Assembly (NCBI RefSeq): GCF_900167435.1
Contig: NZ_FUWS01000006.1
Span: forward strand, 248,001-312,000
DNA: 64,000 nt
Direction: 5' to 3'
From: Marinactinospora thermotolerans DSM 45154
GTDB taxonomy: Bacteria > Actinomycetota > Actinomycetes > Streptosporangiales > Streptosporangiaceae
In this document: one piece after another, positions 33,833 through 41,810 of the stretch
How the letters are laid out: each line of letters opens with the position of its first letter
How positions within the stretch are numbered: the stretch's first letter is position 1
The notes under the pieces: generated by a model
Seen by the model: only the letters and a program-made list of their open reading frames with translations
Databases searched by the model: none
Told to the model about the DNA's origin: nothing
Translations under genes and position numbers: made by a program

Positions 33833-34591
33833 TCAGCGCACGATGACGGTCTTGCCGTGGTCGAGGTGGCCGCTCTCCCACAGCCAGTCCATGGCCGGGG
33901 TGCTCACCCGGGCGCACCCGTGCGAGGCGGGGTAGGGGGGAACCGAGGGATAGCCGTGGATGGCGATGCCGCCGTTGAAGTACTTGGGCCGGTACAGCGC
34001 GCCGAGCGGGCCGGGGTCCCAGGCGTCCACCTCGCGGAAGACGGTGTAGGCGCCGGTGGGGGTGACGGCGACGCTCTGGCGTCCCCGGGACTCGTAGGTC
34101 TCACCCGATCCGGTCGAGGTGTTGAAGACCTGCTCGACACGGCCGTCGGAGACCACGAGGAGCAGCTGACGCTCCAGGTCGATCTCGATCGCCTCGCCCG
34201 AGGCGGTGGCCTCGGGCCGCACCCCTTCCCGGAGGGCCTTACGGGTCTGGGGTCCGACCACGCCGTCGCGGTCGATGCCCGCGGCCTTCTGCACGGCGTA
34301 GACCGCCTGCACGGTGAGGTCCTGGAACAGGCCGTCAGGGGTTCCCGTCCAATAGCCGAGCTCGTTCAGGCGTTCTTGGAGCTCACGGACCTCGGGACCG
34401 GAGTCGCCGCGGTTGAGCAGCTCGGAACCACCGAGGTCGATGGGCAGGATCGCGGCGACCGACGACGGTGCTCCCGCGACCGTGGCCGCCTGCGCGGGGG
34501 CGGCGAATCCGGTGACGGCGAGCGCGGACAGCGCCAGTGCGGCGATCCGCGCCGTACGCCTGGGGAGGGGGCGGACTTCAGGAGTGGCCAT
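33833..34591 (-). CDS. Secreted L,D-transpeptidase with peptidoglycan-binding domain
   Basis: This 252-residue protein has a Sec-type signal peptide (hydrophobic AALALSALAVTGFAAPAQA). A PG_binding_1 domain follows (about residues 60-115, GDSGPEVRELQERLNELGYW). The C-terminal YkuD catalytic domain has HGYPSVPPYPASHGCARVS, with His224 and Cys226 in SHGC. It would form 3-3 cross-links or attach proteins to peptidoglycan outside the membrane. The length and order are usual for small actinobacterial Ldt proteins. The ribosome site is weak (GACGGCG). Confidence 0.9.
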   Translation of the reverse strand: MATPEVRPLPRRTARIAALALSALAVTGFAAPAQAATVAGAPSSVAAILPIDLGGSELLNRGDSGPEVRELQERLNELGYWTGTPDGLFQDLTVQAVYAVQKAAGIDRDGVVGPQTRKALREGVRPEATASGEAIEIDLERQLLLVVSDGRVEQVFNTSTGSGETYESRGRQSVAVTPTGAYTVFREVDAWDPGPLGALYRPKYFNGGIAIHGYPSVPPYPASHGCARVSTPAMDWLWESGHLDHGKTVIVR

Positions 34592-34731
34592 ACGCCGTCT
34601 TTACCCATCCTCGACCTTCCCTTTAACGTTGCGCGCCGAAACGATCACGGAAAGGCAGGGAGCCGTCCACGTCACCCCCGCCCCACCAGGGCGAACCCTC
34701 ACGACCGGATTTTCCGCTTTTTCGGACTGTC

Positions 34732-34745
34732 TACGATCGTGGCCA
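34732..34745 (+). promoter_or_regulatory. Possible leaderless start: -10 box next to the ATG
   Basis: TACGAT at 34732-34737 ends eight bases before the ATG at 34745, and no Shine-Dalgarno sequence is present. This is the pattern of leaderless mRNAs common in actinomycetes. Confidence 0.45.
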
Positions 34746-35317
34746 TGACGATCACACGGGCCGACACCCCCCTCAGCACCGAACAGGTCATGGCGCTGCT
34801 GGCCGAGCTCGGTGTCACCGCGAGCGCCGGACAGGGCTCGGGGGACGGATCGACGGCTCTGGGCCTGGCCTACGCGCTCGTCGGAGCCGCCGAGCGCAAC
34901 GCGATCGACACCGAGCGTGCCGCGCTCCGCGCCGGGACCAGCCCCGCCGAGTTCGGCGCCACCGCGCGGAGCCGGACGCTGGCCGCCGGGGTCCGCAGTG
35001 AGACCGAGGAGTTCGCCCTGGTCGAGTGGCAGGCCACCCGGCTGGCCCAGGCCATCGGCTCGCTCGCCCATAACCGCGACTCCGCGGGGCCGGCCCCGGC
35101 CGGCGGCGACCGCCTGCTCCGGGCCGTCGAGCTCGTCGCGGCGGCGCTCTCGGCCCTGCTCTGCGCGGCGGGGGCCGCCCGCGACCCACAACGGGACGAG
35201 GACGGCGCGCGCACGGCGATCGACGGCCTGCGCCAGGCCGTGCGCGCCCTGGACCGGGCACGGGCGTCGGTCCACGAGGCGGTGCTGGTGGACGAGCCCG
35301 CCGTCCACACGCTGTGA
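34745..35317 (+). CDS. Uncharacterised helical protein
   Basis: This protein has 190 residues, is alanine-rich and is predicted mostly helical by composition. It has no signal peptide or membrane segment, and I do not recognise a family. It shows normal high-GC third-position bias. The start at 34745 lacks a ribosome site but has a -10-like TACGAT eight bases upstream. It is divergent from the L,D-transpeptidase and converges on the ferric-reductase-like gene with only 22 bp between stops. Confidence 0.65.
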   Translation: MTITRADTPLSTEQVMALLAELGVTASAGQGSGDGSTALGLAYALVGAAERNAIDTERAALRAGTSPAEFGATARSRTLAAGVRSETEEFALVEWQATRLAQAIGSLAHNRDSAGPAPAGGDRLLRAVELVAAALSALLCAAGAARDPQRDEDGARTAIDGLRQAVRALDRARASVHEAVLVDEPAVHTL

Positions 35318-35339
35318 CCCGCCCACGGCCCCAGGCGGA

Positions 35340-36308
35340 TCAGCCGGTCCCCTCTTCGGTGTGGGTGGCGTGTCCGTCCCCGGCGCCCGGCGCCGGGCGC
35401 CCGCCGTCCCTGCCGGTGACGACGACCGCGACCAGGGCGACGATCACCAGGACGGCCGCGGCGCGCCCGGCCAGCCTCAGCCAGACGGGCAGGAGGCCGC
35501 GCCGCCTGTCGCCCCCGCCGGCGCGCAGCCGCTCGCCGCGGCGGGACGGTCGGAGCAGGCGGGCCAGCAGCAGGACGGCGATGGGGAGCTGGGCGAGCCA
35601 CAGGGCCGTGCGCGGCCAGCCGTCGTACCAGACGTTGGTGCCGTACAGCAGGGTGTGCCAGACGGCGAGCACGTAGCAGACGATGACGAACCGGTGCAGG
35701 TTGCGCCACGTGCGCGCGCCGATCCGGTGGCGCGCGTAGAACATCAGACCCAACGGGAGCGCCAGGTACATCGCCGCCTGGCCGATCGGGATGGCGATCT
35801 GCCCGGTGCCACTGGTGTAACCGCCGGGGACGAAGGTCTCCAGGTAGGCCGCGCCGATCCGGGCCGCCCACCCCAGCTCGTCCTCGTAGCGGACCAGTTC
35901 GGCGAAGAACATCAGCGCGTGGGCGAACATGAGCGCGATCGCGCTCAGGGAGGTGGTGCGGTGCAGGCGTTCGATCCGGGCCACCGACGTGGCGAGTCGG
36001 CGCGGCCGGGGTCCCGAGAGCAGGAGCCCCAGTACGACGGTGCCCCACGCCCACAACAGGGCGGACCAGCCGAAGGCCTGGCTGAGCCAGTACATCCAGT
36101 ACTCGTCGGCGTCGGCGAGGAAGGGCATGACGGCGACGGTGTCGGAGGTCCCGGCGCGCACCCGCGCGTAGAGGACGACGAAGACCGTGGCGGTGACGAG
36201 CAGGGCGGCCAGCGCGTCGGGGATAGCGGCGCGGAGGTCGGCGCGCAGCCCGGTGGGTCGGCGCCGTCCGCCGGACGGGTCGGTGGGGGGCGAGGCGAGT
36301 TCGGACAT
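35340..36308 (-). CDS. Ferric-reductase-like transmembrane haem protein
   Basis: This 322-residue integral membrane protein has about seven hydrophobic segments. Two helices carry spaced histidines: RLHRTTSLSAIALMFAHALMF and NLHRFVIVCYVLAVWHTLLY. This is the bis-haem pattern of the ferric reductase/NOX/MsrQ transmembrane domain. It lacks C-terminal FAD and NAD modules, so it probably takes electrons from another partner. The tail after the last helix is short and His/Glu-rich (GDGHATHTEEGTG). The ATG at 36308 has GGAG upstream. No MsrP-like partner is adjacent. Confidence 0.82.
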   Translation of the reverse strand: MSELASPPTDPSGGRRRPTGLRADLRAAIPDALAALLVTATVFVVLYARVRAGTSDTVAVMPFLADADEYWMYWLSQAFGWSALLWAWGTVVLGLLLSGPRPRRLATSVARIERLHRTTSLSAIALMFAHALMFFAELVRYEDELGWAARIGAAYLETFVPGGYTSGTGQIAIPIGQAAMYLALPLGLMFYARHRIGARTWRNLHRFVIVCYVLAVWHTLLYGTNVWYDGWPRTALWLAQLPIAVLLLARLLRPSRRGERLRAGGGDRRRGLLPVWLRLAGRAAAVLVIVALVAVVVTGRDGGRPAPGAGDGHATHTEEGTG

Positions 36309-36564
36309 GTCGGCTCCGCCGTTCCGGTCGGTGGCTGTGTCCCCCCGCACGGAGAACGTAACCGACACGAGGCGGGGGAGTACAGACTGTTCTCCCGGCC
36401 CGCGACGGCGCCCCGCGTTTCCGGCACCACGAGGGCCGCCACGGCCTCGGATCGTCCCCGGTCCCCGCGTCCCGCCGACGGGGAGGGCGCGGAGGCGGCC
36501 GATCAGGTGACCGCGTTCCCATGGCGGCGAGGGGTCCACGCGACCACGCCCTGCCGGTGACGAC

Positions 36565-36599
36565 ACGTGGACCCCGGCCTCAGGGACCGGGGTCCACGT
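36565..36599 (-). terminator. Hairpin downstream of the 76-residue gene
   Basis: ACGTGGACCCCGG (36565-36577) pairs perfectly with CCGGGGTCCACGT (36587-36599) around a 9-nt loop. It is the second of two hairpins between the small gene and the ferric-reductase-like gene. Confidence 0.7.
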
Positions 36600-36618
36600 C
36601 GAGGACGGCGGCACCGGC

Positions 36619-36640
36619 CGTGTGGGACCGGTCCCACACG
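36619..36640. repeat. Perfect 22-bp palindrome
   Basis: The 22 bases centred on ACCGGT at 36630 read the same on both strands (core TGTGGGACCGGTCCCACA). The palindrome begins 9 bp past the stop codon of the small gene. It may be part of a double terminator, or a protein-binding site. Confidence 0.75.
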
Positions 36641-36648
36641 ACGGCGGA

Positions 36649-36879
36649 TCACACGTGCAGGCGGACCGCCCGGAAGACCTCGATCTCCTCCCCGGCGTCG
36701 ACGCTGGTCTCCCCCGTCGCCTCGAAGTCGACCGTGTAGTCGTCGCGCTTGTAGCGGTACCTGTCCTTGGGGTCGGCGACCTCGGCGACCGTACCGTCGA
36801 GGTCACGGACCGCGTCGAAGGAGGCGTCGGCGGGAACCGAGAGCCTGATCCGCTTCATGTCCGGCTGAAGGATCGACAC
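36649..36879 (-). CDS. Small conserved-looking protein of unknown function
   Basis: This 76-residue acidic protein starts at a GTG (36879) with GAGAGG five bases before it. A GTG two codons upstream and an ATG at 36858 are alternatives. The sequence, for example IRLSVPADASFDAVRDLDGT and YRYKRDDYTVDF, suggests an alpha/beta fold without membrane segments or cysteines. I do not recognise the family. Strong downstream hairpins and a clean ribosome site support it as a real gene transcribed on its own. Confidence 0.65.
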   Translation of the reverse strand: MSILQPDMKRIRLSVPADASFDAVRDLDGTVAEVADPKDRYRYKRDDYTVDFEATGETSVDAGEEIEVFRAVRLHV

Positions 36880-37324
36880 GGGCACCTCTCGTCTGTGTGG
36901 GAGCGCATCCGGAACGGCTCCCTGTGTAGCCAAATGTAGGGCTGCCACGCCGCGGCGCGCGACCGCTGGAGGAACCTCACGGCAGGCCGGAACACCGGCG
37001 CGAAAAAAATCCGAAGAAGATGTTTGGTCACTGTTCAAGGGGTAGTAGCACGGCCGAGCGGTCACGGTGAGCCGGGGTGATGGGGGTCCCCCGGACGTCA
37101 CCGGGGGTTCGCCGCCCCGATCGGGGGATCTCGGGGCAGGAGGGCACGGGGGGTTCCCTCCGGGCGAGCGACCGTGGAGCGGGGTCCGTGTGGAAGCGCC
37201 TTCAGGCGCCGGCCTACGGGCCCCGCCTTCTTGTGTCCCGCATGAGCACGTGTCGAGGCGGCCCCTCCCGAACACGGAAACGGCCGCCGCGCGATGCGCG
37301 ACGGCCGTGGGAGGCGTTCCGGGG
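36880..37324. other. 445-bp gene-free stretch
   Basis: An A+T-rich patch with a poly-A run at 37003-37045 is probably the promoter of the small leftward gene. The right end holds the PAP2 terminator. The remainder is G+C-rich without recognisable coding. Confidence 0.55.
37280..37308 (-). terminator. Hairpin after the PAP2 gene
   Basis: Arms 37280-37292 and 37296-37308 pair over 13 positions with one mismatch. On the minus strand the hairpin is followed by TTTCCGTGTT. Confidence 0.65.
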
Positions 37325-38182
37325 CTATTCGGCGGCCGCCGCAACCTCGTCGTCTTGGCGACGGAACGGCCACCAGTTCGTGGTGCGTCCCTCGGGGATC
37401 ATCCGGTCCAGCCGGATCGTCAACCGCAGGGCGAAACCGCCGGCGATCATCCCGGTCACCAGGTCGGTGAACCAGTGGAAGTGCAGGTAGGCCGAGACCA
37501 CCGACTGCAGCACCGCGATCATGACGATGCAGTAGGCGAGCCGGTGCACGATATGCGGCCGGGCCGCGCGGTAGCGGACGATCAGGAACAGCACCAGGCC
37601 GTAGATCATGATCGCGTTCGCGCCGTGCCCGGAGGGGAAGGAAACCCCGCCCTCGGAGAAGAACGACGGGTCGTAGGTACGCGGGTGGCTGCGGGCGAGC
37701 AGCAGCTTCATCGAGGCGACCAGGCAGATCATGCCGAAGACGCCACCGGCGCCGAGGATGATCGGCCGCCAGGAGCGGTGGTGGTAGGCCAGGTGCAGTG
37801 CCACGACGGTCAGCACGGGCAGTGCGACGAATCGCGAGGCGACCGTGTCAGGCCATAGGATCAGGAACACCCTGATCTCATCCCAGAAGGGGCGTGGCAG
37901 GGTGTTGATGAAGTTGTCGACAGGGTGCAACGGTCCCGCCGACAGCACCGTCATCGTCACCAGCGCCACGGCCAGGAGGATGGCGATCTTGTCCGACGCC
38001 AGTCCCCAGGCGATCTCGCTGACGGTCGGCCAGGTGACCCGCTTGGGTCCGTCCCTGTCGGGACGTGGGCCGTTGGAGATGGTGACGGGACCACCAGAGG
38101 GGTACCCGGACCGACGGAACGCGTGGTTGGAATGCCCGGCTCGGTTTGGCGGCTTGGGCCGGATCCGCGATGTGTGCATCAT
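37325..38182 (-). CDS. PAP2-family membrane phosphatase
   Basis: This 285-residue protein has a roughly 55-residue hydrophilic N terminus followed by about six membrane helices. PAP2 motifs are present: KLLLARSHPR (motif 1), FPSGHGANA (motif 2) and HWFTDLVTG (motif 3 His and Asp). In motif 3 the expected Ser-Arg pair reads VS, so the phosphate-binding Arg appears replaced by Ser. The family removes phosphate from lipid phosphates such as undecaprenyl pyrophosphate or phosphatidate on the outer membrane face. The start is uncertain: ATG 38182 and ATG 38179 are adjacent and neither has a good ribosome site. Confidence 0.85.
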   Translation of the reverse strand: MMHTSRIRPKPPNRAGHSNHAFRRSGYPSGGPVTISNGPRPDRDGPKRVTWPTVSEIAWGLASDKIAILLAVALVTMTVLSAGPLHPVDNFINTLPRPFWDEIRVFLILWPDTVASRFVALPVLTVVALHLAYHHRSWRPIILGAGGVFGMICLVASMKLLLARSHPRTYDPSFFSEGGVSFPSGHGANAIMIYGLVLFLIVRYRAARPHIVHRLAYCIVMIAVLQSVVSAYLHFHWFTDLVTGMIAGGFALRLTIRLDRMIPEGRTTNWWPFRRQDDEVAAAAE

Positions 38183-38727
38183 GTGCTCAGTGCTGTCTCA
38201 CGTGGTGTGGGCTGGCCTGCGGCACGGTCGTGCGTAAGGGGGACGGGCTCGCCGCTGGGTCTGTCTCGGTGGGGTCGTAGGGGTTGGGGAACGGGCGCGC
38301 CCTTGTACGCGCCCGCGCAGCCGGGAAATACCGCGTTCCGTCAAGTCGACATGAGGAGCGCCATCGTGACGGCTCCCGGGCGCCACGGCGGACCGTGGCT
38401 CCCACCGCGCTCCGGTGACCGTTGTTGGGGGCGGTCCTCCCGAGGCGGCAGCCTGCTTTTCAGAACATTTCCGACAGGAGAGCATAGCGCGCCGGGCCAC
38501 CTCGACATGCCCCGACCTGTTGAAGTCGGTCCTTCTACCTCGCACTTTCCGCCGCGGACAGCTGCCGGGCGCGCATCGGACGACCAATCGGCGCGACATG
38601 TTCATCCAGGTGGCCGGAGGAGAGGGGACACGGGAGGGCGGCCGGCCGCATGCCGGTGAACGCGCCACGATGTGGCACTCTCGTTGATGCCCTCCCCCAC
38701 CCCGTACTCCGAGCAGAAAGGCCGTCG
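38183..38727. other. 545-bp gene-free stretch
   Basis: It separates the divergent PAP2 and GntR genes. An 8-bp hairpin (CGGGCGCG 38292-38299 with CGCGCCCG 38308-38315) is present. An A+T-richer patch near 38455-38490 may contain a promoter. Open frames here show no domain. Confidence 0.5.
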
Positions 38728-39405
38728 ATGGTCGACCTCCCCGAGAGGCCGGACGACTCCTCCCGGCTGGCCCGTAACCCGTTACGGGAACAGATCCGCC
38801 GCGTCCTGGTCGACGGCCTGCTGGCCGGTCGATGGCAGCCCGGGGAGCGCATCGTCGAGCGGCGCATCGCCGCCGAGCTCAACGTGAGCCAGGCGCCCGT
38901 GCGCGAGGCGCTGCGCGAACTGGAGACGCTGCGGCTGATCGAGTCGGTGCCGAACAAGGGGGCGCGGGTACGCGACTTCGGCGTCGAGGATATGGCGGAG
39001 ATCTACCCCGTGCGGGCCGGGCTCGAACTCGTCGCGGCCGAACTCGCGGCGCCGAGGCTGGCCGAGGACATCCGTCCCCTGGAACGCGAGGTCGAGGAGC
39101 TCAAGCGGGCGACCGCCAACGGGGACGTCGAGGAGCAGATCAAGCACAGCGTGGACTTCCATCGCGAGATCGTGCGGGCGGCGCGCAACAGCGTGCTGCT
39201 GCACACCTGGGAGTCCCTGGGCGTGGAGGTGTGGACGGCGCTGTCGGTGCGCTGGCTGAACATGGAGTTGCACGCCAAAGCCGCCGACCACCACCAGATC
39301 ACCGAGGCGTTCCGCCGCCGCGACCCCGAGGTGGGCCGGATGCTCAGCGACCACGTGCTCAACTATGTCGAGGCCGCGCTGAAGACACGGGACGCCATCG
39401 GGTGA
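38728..39405 (+). CDS. GntR/FCD-type regulator, possible controller of pdhABC
   Basis: This 225-residue regulator has a GntR winged helix (RLARNPLREQIRRVLVDGLL, AAELNVSQAPVREALRELE) and an all-helical FCD ligand domain. Its conserved histidines (VDFHREIV, DHHQITEAF, DHVL) normally hold a metal and an organic acid. The family includes PdhR and LldR, which respond to pyruvate or lactate. It lies directly upstream of and in the same direction as pdhABC, whose promoter contains a 17-bp palindrome. Control of that operon is therefore likely. Confidence 0.87.
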   Translation: MVDLPERPDDSSRLARNPLREQIRRVLVDGLLAGRWQPGERIVERRIAAELNVSQAPVREALRELETLRLIESVPNKGARVRDFGVEDMAEIYPVRAGLELVAAELAAPRLAEDIRPLEREVEELKRATANGDVEEQIKHSVDFHREIVRAARNSVLLHTWESLGVEVWTALSVRWLNMELHAKAADHHQITEAFRRRDPEVGRMLSDHVLNYVEAALKTRDAIG

Positions 39406-39486
39406 TCCGACGGGAGGGAGACCGCCTCCCCTCTCGCATTACCGCCCCTTCTGCGAGGAAAGTCCAGGATCTCCCTTAAAGTCGTA

Positions 39487-39515
39487 TTGATCGATCATCG
39501 ATCAGTACGTAGAGT
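39487..39515 (+). promoter_or_regulatory. pdhABC promoter with palindromic operator
   Basis: TTGATC (39487-39492) and TAGAGT (39510-39515) are spaced by 17 nt. The perfect palindrome TGATCGATCATCGATCA (39488-39504) overlaps the -35 box and spacer, an ideal site for repression by the adjacent GntR regulator. It sits 175 bp before pdhA. Confidence 0.65.
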
Positions 39516-39678
39516 GTGCGCGACGAACCTCACATTGAACATCGCAGCCACCCCGCGCGCCCGCCGTTGAGCCCGGTTCCGGCGCGCGGCCCGTGACGAG
39601 GCGCCACCGCGCGTCACGGAGCGGCCCCCGGACCCACCGGCCCGGACCGGCCGAGCCCGCACGTAGAAAGGCACCACC

Positions 39679-40782
39679 ATGGCTGACACGGCCAAGCCGA
39701 AGGGCGGCGGCACTGCCAGGAGCACTGGCGGCCGCCGGCGGAGCCGCAAGGACACCGCGCCGAACATCGCCGACGAGCAGCCGAAGACGCTGCTGGACTA
39801 CTACCGGCAGATGCTGCTCATCCGCCGGTTCGAGGAGCGCACCGCGCAGGCCTACACCCAGGCCCGTATCGGCGGCTACTGCCACCTGAACCTGGGCGAG
39901 GAGGCCACCATCGTCGGCCTCATGACCGCCCTCCAGGAACGCGACTACCTCTTCACCAACTACCGCGAGCACGGCTACGCCATCGGCAAGGGCATCAGCC
40001 CGCGCAGCGTCATGGCCGAGCTCTACGGCCGCTCCACCGGCGTGTCCAAGGGGTGGGGCGGGTCGATGCACATGTTCGACACCCAGACCCGGATGCTCGG
40101 CGGCTACGGCATCGTGGGCGGCCAGCTCCCCCTGGCCACCGGCGCCGCGCTCGCCATCTCCTACCGCGGCGGCGACGAGGTCGTCATGTGCCAGATGGGT
40201 GACGGCACCACCAACATCGGGGCCTTCCACGAGTCGCTCAACATCGCGGCGCTGTGGAACCTGCCCATCGTGTTCGTGGTCGTCAACAACTTCACCGGCA
40301 TGGGCACCACCGTGGAGAAGTCCTCGGCCGAGCCCGAGCTCTACAAGCGCGGATCGTCCTACCGGATGGAGGGCGTGCGCGTCGACGGCCAGGACGTGCT
40401 CGCCGTCCGCGACGCCGCCACCGACCTCGTCGAGCGTGCGCGCGCCGAGCAGAAGCCGTTCCTGCTCGAGGCGATCAGCTACCGGATGAAGGGCCACTCC
40501 GTCGTGGACCCGGCCAAGTACCGCACGGCCGAGCAGGCCGAGGAGGCCAAGGCCAACGACCCGGTCCTCGCGTTCGAGCGCCAGCTCGAAGAGGCCGGCA
40601 TCCTCACCGAGGAGATCAAGCAGGAGATCGCCGACTCGGTCCGCGACGAGGTGACCGACGCCGCCGACTTCGCCGAGAACAGCCCGCACCCCGAGGTGTC
40701 CACGCTGTTCGACTACACCTACGCCACCCCCGTCCCGAACGAGTCGCGCCGCATGCCCGCCGACCCGGTCTTCGCCGAGTAG
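39679..40782 (+). CDS. pdhA: Pyruvate dehydrogenase E1 component, alpha subunit
   Basis: This 367-residue E1-alpha of the heterotetrameric 2-oxo-acid dehydrogenases has YREHGYAIGKG and the ThDP motif GDGTTNIGAFHESLNIAALW ending in NN. The phosphorylation-loop-like YRMKGHSVVDPAKYR follows. A basic, unstructured N-terminal stretch of about 30 residues precedes the fold. It decarboxylates pyruvate and, with E1-beta, reductively acetylates the lipoyl group of E2. AGAAAGG precedes the ATG. It is 13 bp from pdhB. Branched-chain oxo-acid specificity is the main alternative. Confidence 0.88.
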   Translation: MADTAKPKGGGTARSTGGRRRSRKDTAPNIADEQPKTLLDYYRQMLLIRRFEERTAQAYTQARIGGYCHLNLGEEATIVGLMTALQERDYLFTNYREHGYAIGKGISPRSVMAELYGRSTGVSKGWGGSMHMFDTQTRMLGGYGIVGGQLPLATGAALAISYRGGDEVVMCQMGDGTTNIGAFHESLNIAALWNLPIVFVVVNNFTGMGTTVEKSSAEPELYKRGSSYRMEGVRVDGQDVLAVRDAATDLVERARAEQKPFLLEAISYRMKGHSVVDPAKYRTAEQAEEAKANDPVLAFERQLEEAGILTEEIKQEIADSVRDEVTDAADFAENSPHPEVSTLFDYTYATPVPNESRRMPADPVFAE

Positions 40783-40795
40783 AGAAGGAGCGGTC

Positions 40796-41794
40796 ATGTC
40801 CGTTATCACTTACCGCCAGGCACTGCGCGACACGCTCCGCGCGGAGATGCACCGCGACGAGAACGTCTTCCTCCTCGGTGAGGAGATCGGTGTCTTCGAA
40901 GGCTCCTACAAGATCACCGAGGGGCTGCTCAAGGAGTTCGGCGAGCGCCGGGTGCGCGACACCCCGATCGCCGAGGAAGGGTTCGTCGGCGCCGCGATCG
41001 GCGCGGCGATGCTGGGCCTGCGCCCGGTCGTCGAGATCATGACGATCAACTTCTCGCTGATCGCGATCGACCAGATCATCAACCACGCCGCGAAGATCTA
41101 CGGCATGTTCGGCGGTCAGACCAGCGTGCCGATGGTCATCCGGACCCCGGGCGGCGGCGGGCAGCAGCTCGGCGCCACCCACTCGCAGAACATCGAGCTG
41201 TTCTACTCCTTCATCCCGGGCCTCAAGGTGCTCGCCCCCAGCACCCCCGCCGAGGCCGCGTCGATGCTGCGGGCCGCCATCCGCGACGACGACCCGGTCC
41301 TGTTCCTGGAGAACCTCGGTCTGTACAACACCAAGGGCGAGGTTCCCGACGGTGACGAGAGCGTCGCCGAGATCGGCCGCGCCGCGGTGACCCGCGAGGG
41401 CACCGACATCACGCTGATCGGCTACTCGCGGATGGCCATGGTCGCCGGCCAGGTCGCGGAGAAGCTCGCGGCCGAGGGCATCAGCGTGGAGGTCGTCGAC
41501 CTGCGCAGCCTGCGCCCGCTGGACCGCGACACCATCGTGGAGTCGGTCCGCAAGACCGGCTGCGCCGTCGTCGCCGAGGACGACTGGCTGACCTACGGCA
41601 TCGGCGCCGAGATCGCGGCCTCGATCCAGGAGGGCGCCTTCGACTACCTGGACGCCCCGGTGCGCCGGGTCGCCATGGCCGAGGTTCCCATGCCCTACGC
41701 CAAGCCGCTGGAGACGGCCGCGCTGCCGTCGATCGATTCGATCACCACCGCCGTCAAGGAGACCCTGAGCGCCGTGGGCCGGCGGGTCGGATAA
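40796..41794 (+). CDS. pdhB: Pyruvate dehydrogenase E1 component, beta subunit
   Basis: This 332-residue E1-beta has the usual length. Recognisable segments are MHRDENVFLLGEEIGVFEGS, TPIAEEGFVGAAIGAAMLG, MVIRTPGGGGQQLGATHSQ, and the C-terminal transketolase domain with DLRSLRPLDRDTIVESV. It completes the ThDP site with the alpha subunit. AGAAGGAG lies before the ATG. It is translated in tight succession with pdhA and pdhC. Confidence 0.9.
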   Translation: MSVITYRQALRDTLRAEMHRDENVFLLGEEIGVFEGSYKITEGLLKEFGERRVRDTPIAEEGFVGAAIGAAMLGLRPVVEIMTINFSLIAIDQIINHAAKIYGMFGGQTSVPMVIRTPGGGGQQLGATHSQNIELFYSFIPGLKVLAPSTPAEAASMLRAAIRDDDPVLFLENLGLYNTKGEVPDGDESVAEIGRAAVTREGTDITLIGYSRMAMVAGQVAEKLAAEGISVEVVDLRSLRPLDRDTIVESVRKTGCAVVAEDDWLTYGIGAEIAASIQEGAFDYLDAPVRRVAMAEVPMPYAKPLETAALPSIDSITTAVKETLSAVGRRVG

Positions 41795-41810
41795 AGGGGA
41801 TAACCACACG

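Noticed and set aside
34592-34744. ydaO-type (c-di-AMP) riboswitch before the L,D-transpeptidase
   Set aside because: Such elements are frequent upstream of actinomycete cell-wall hydrolases, but only about 150 bp is available and the conserved core is not visible.
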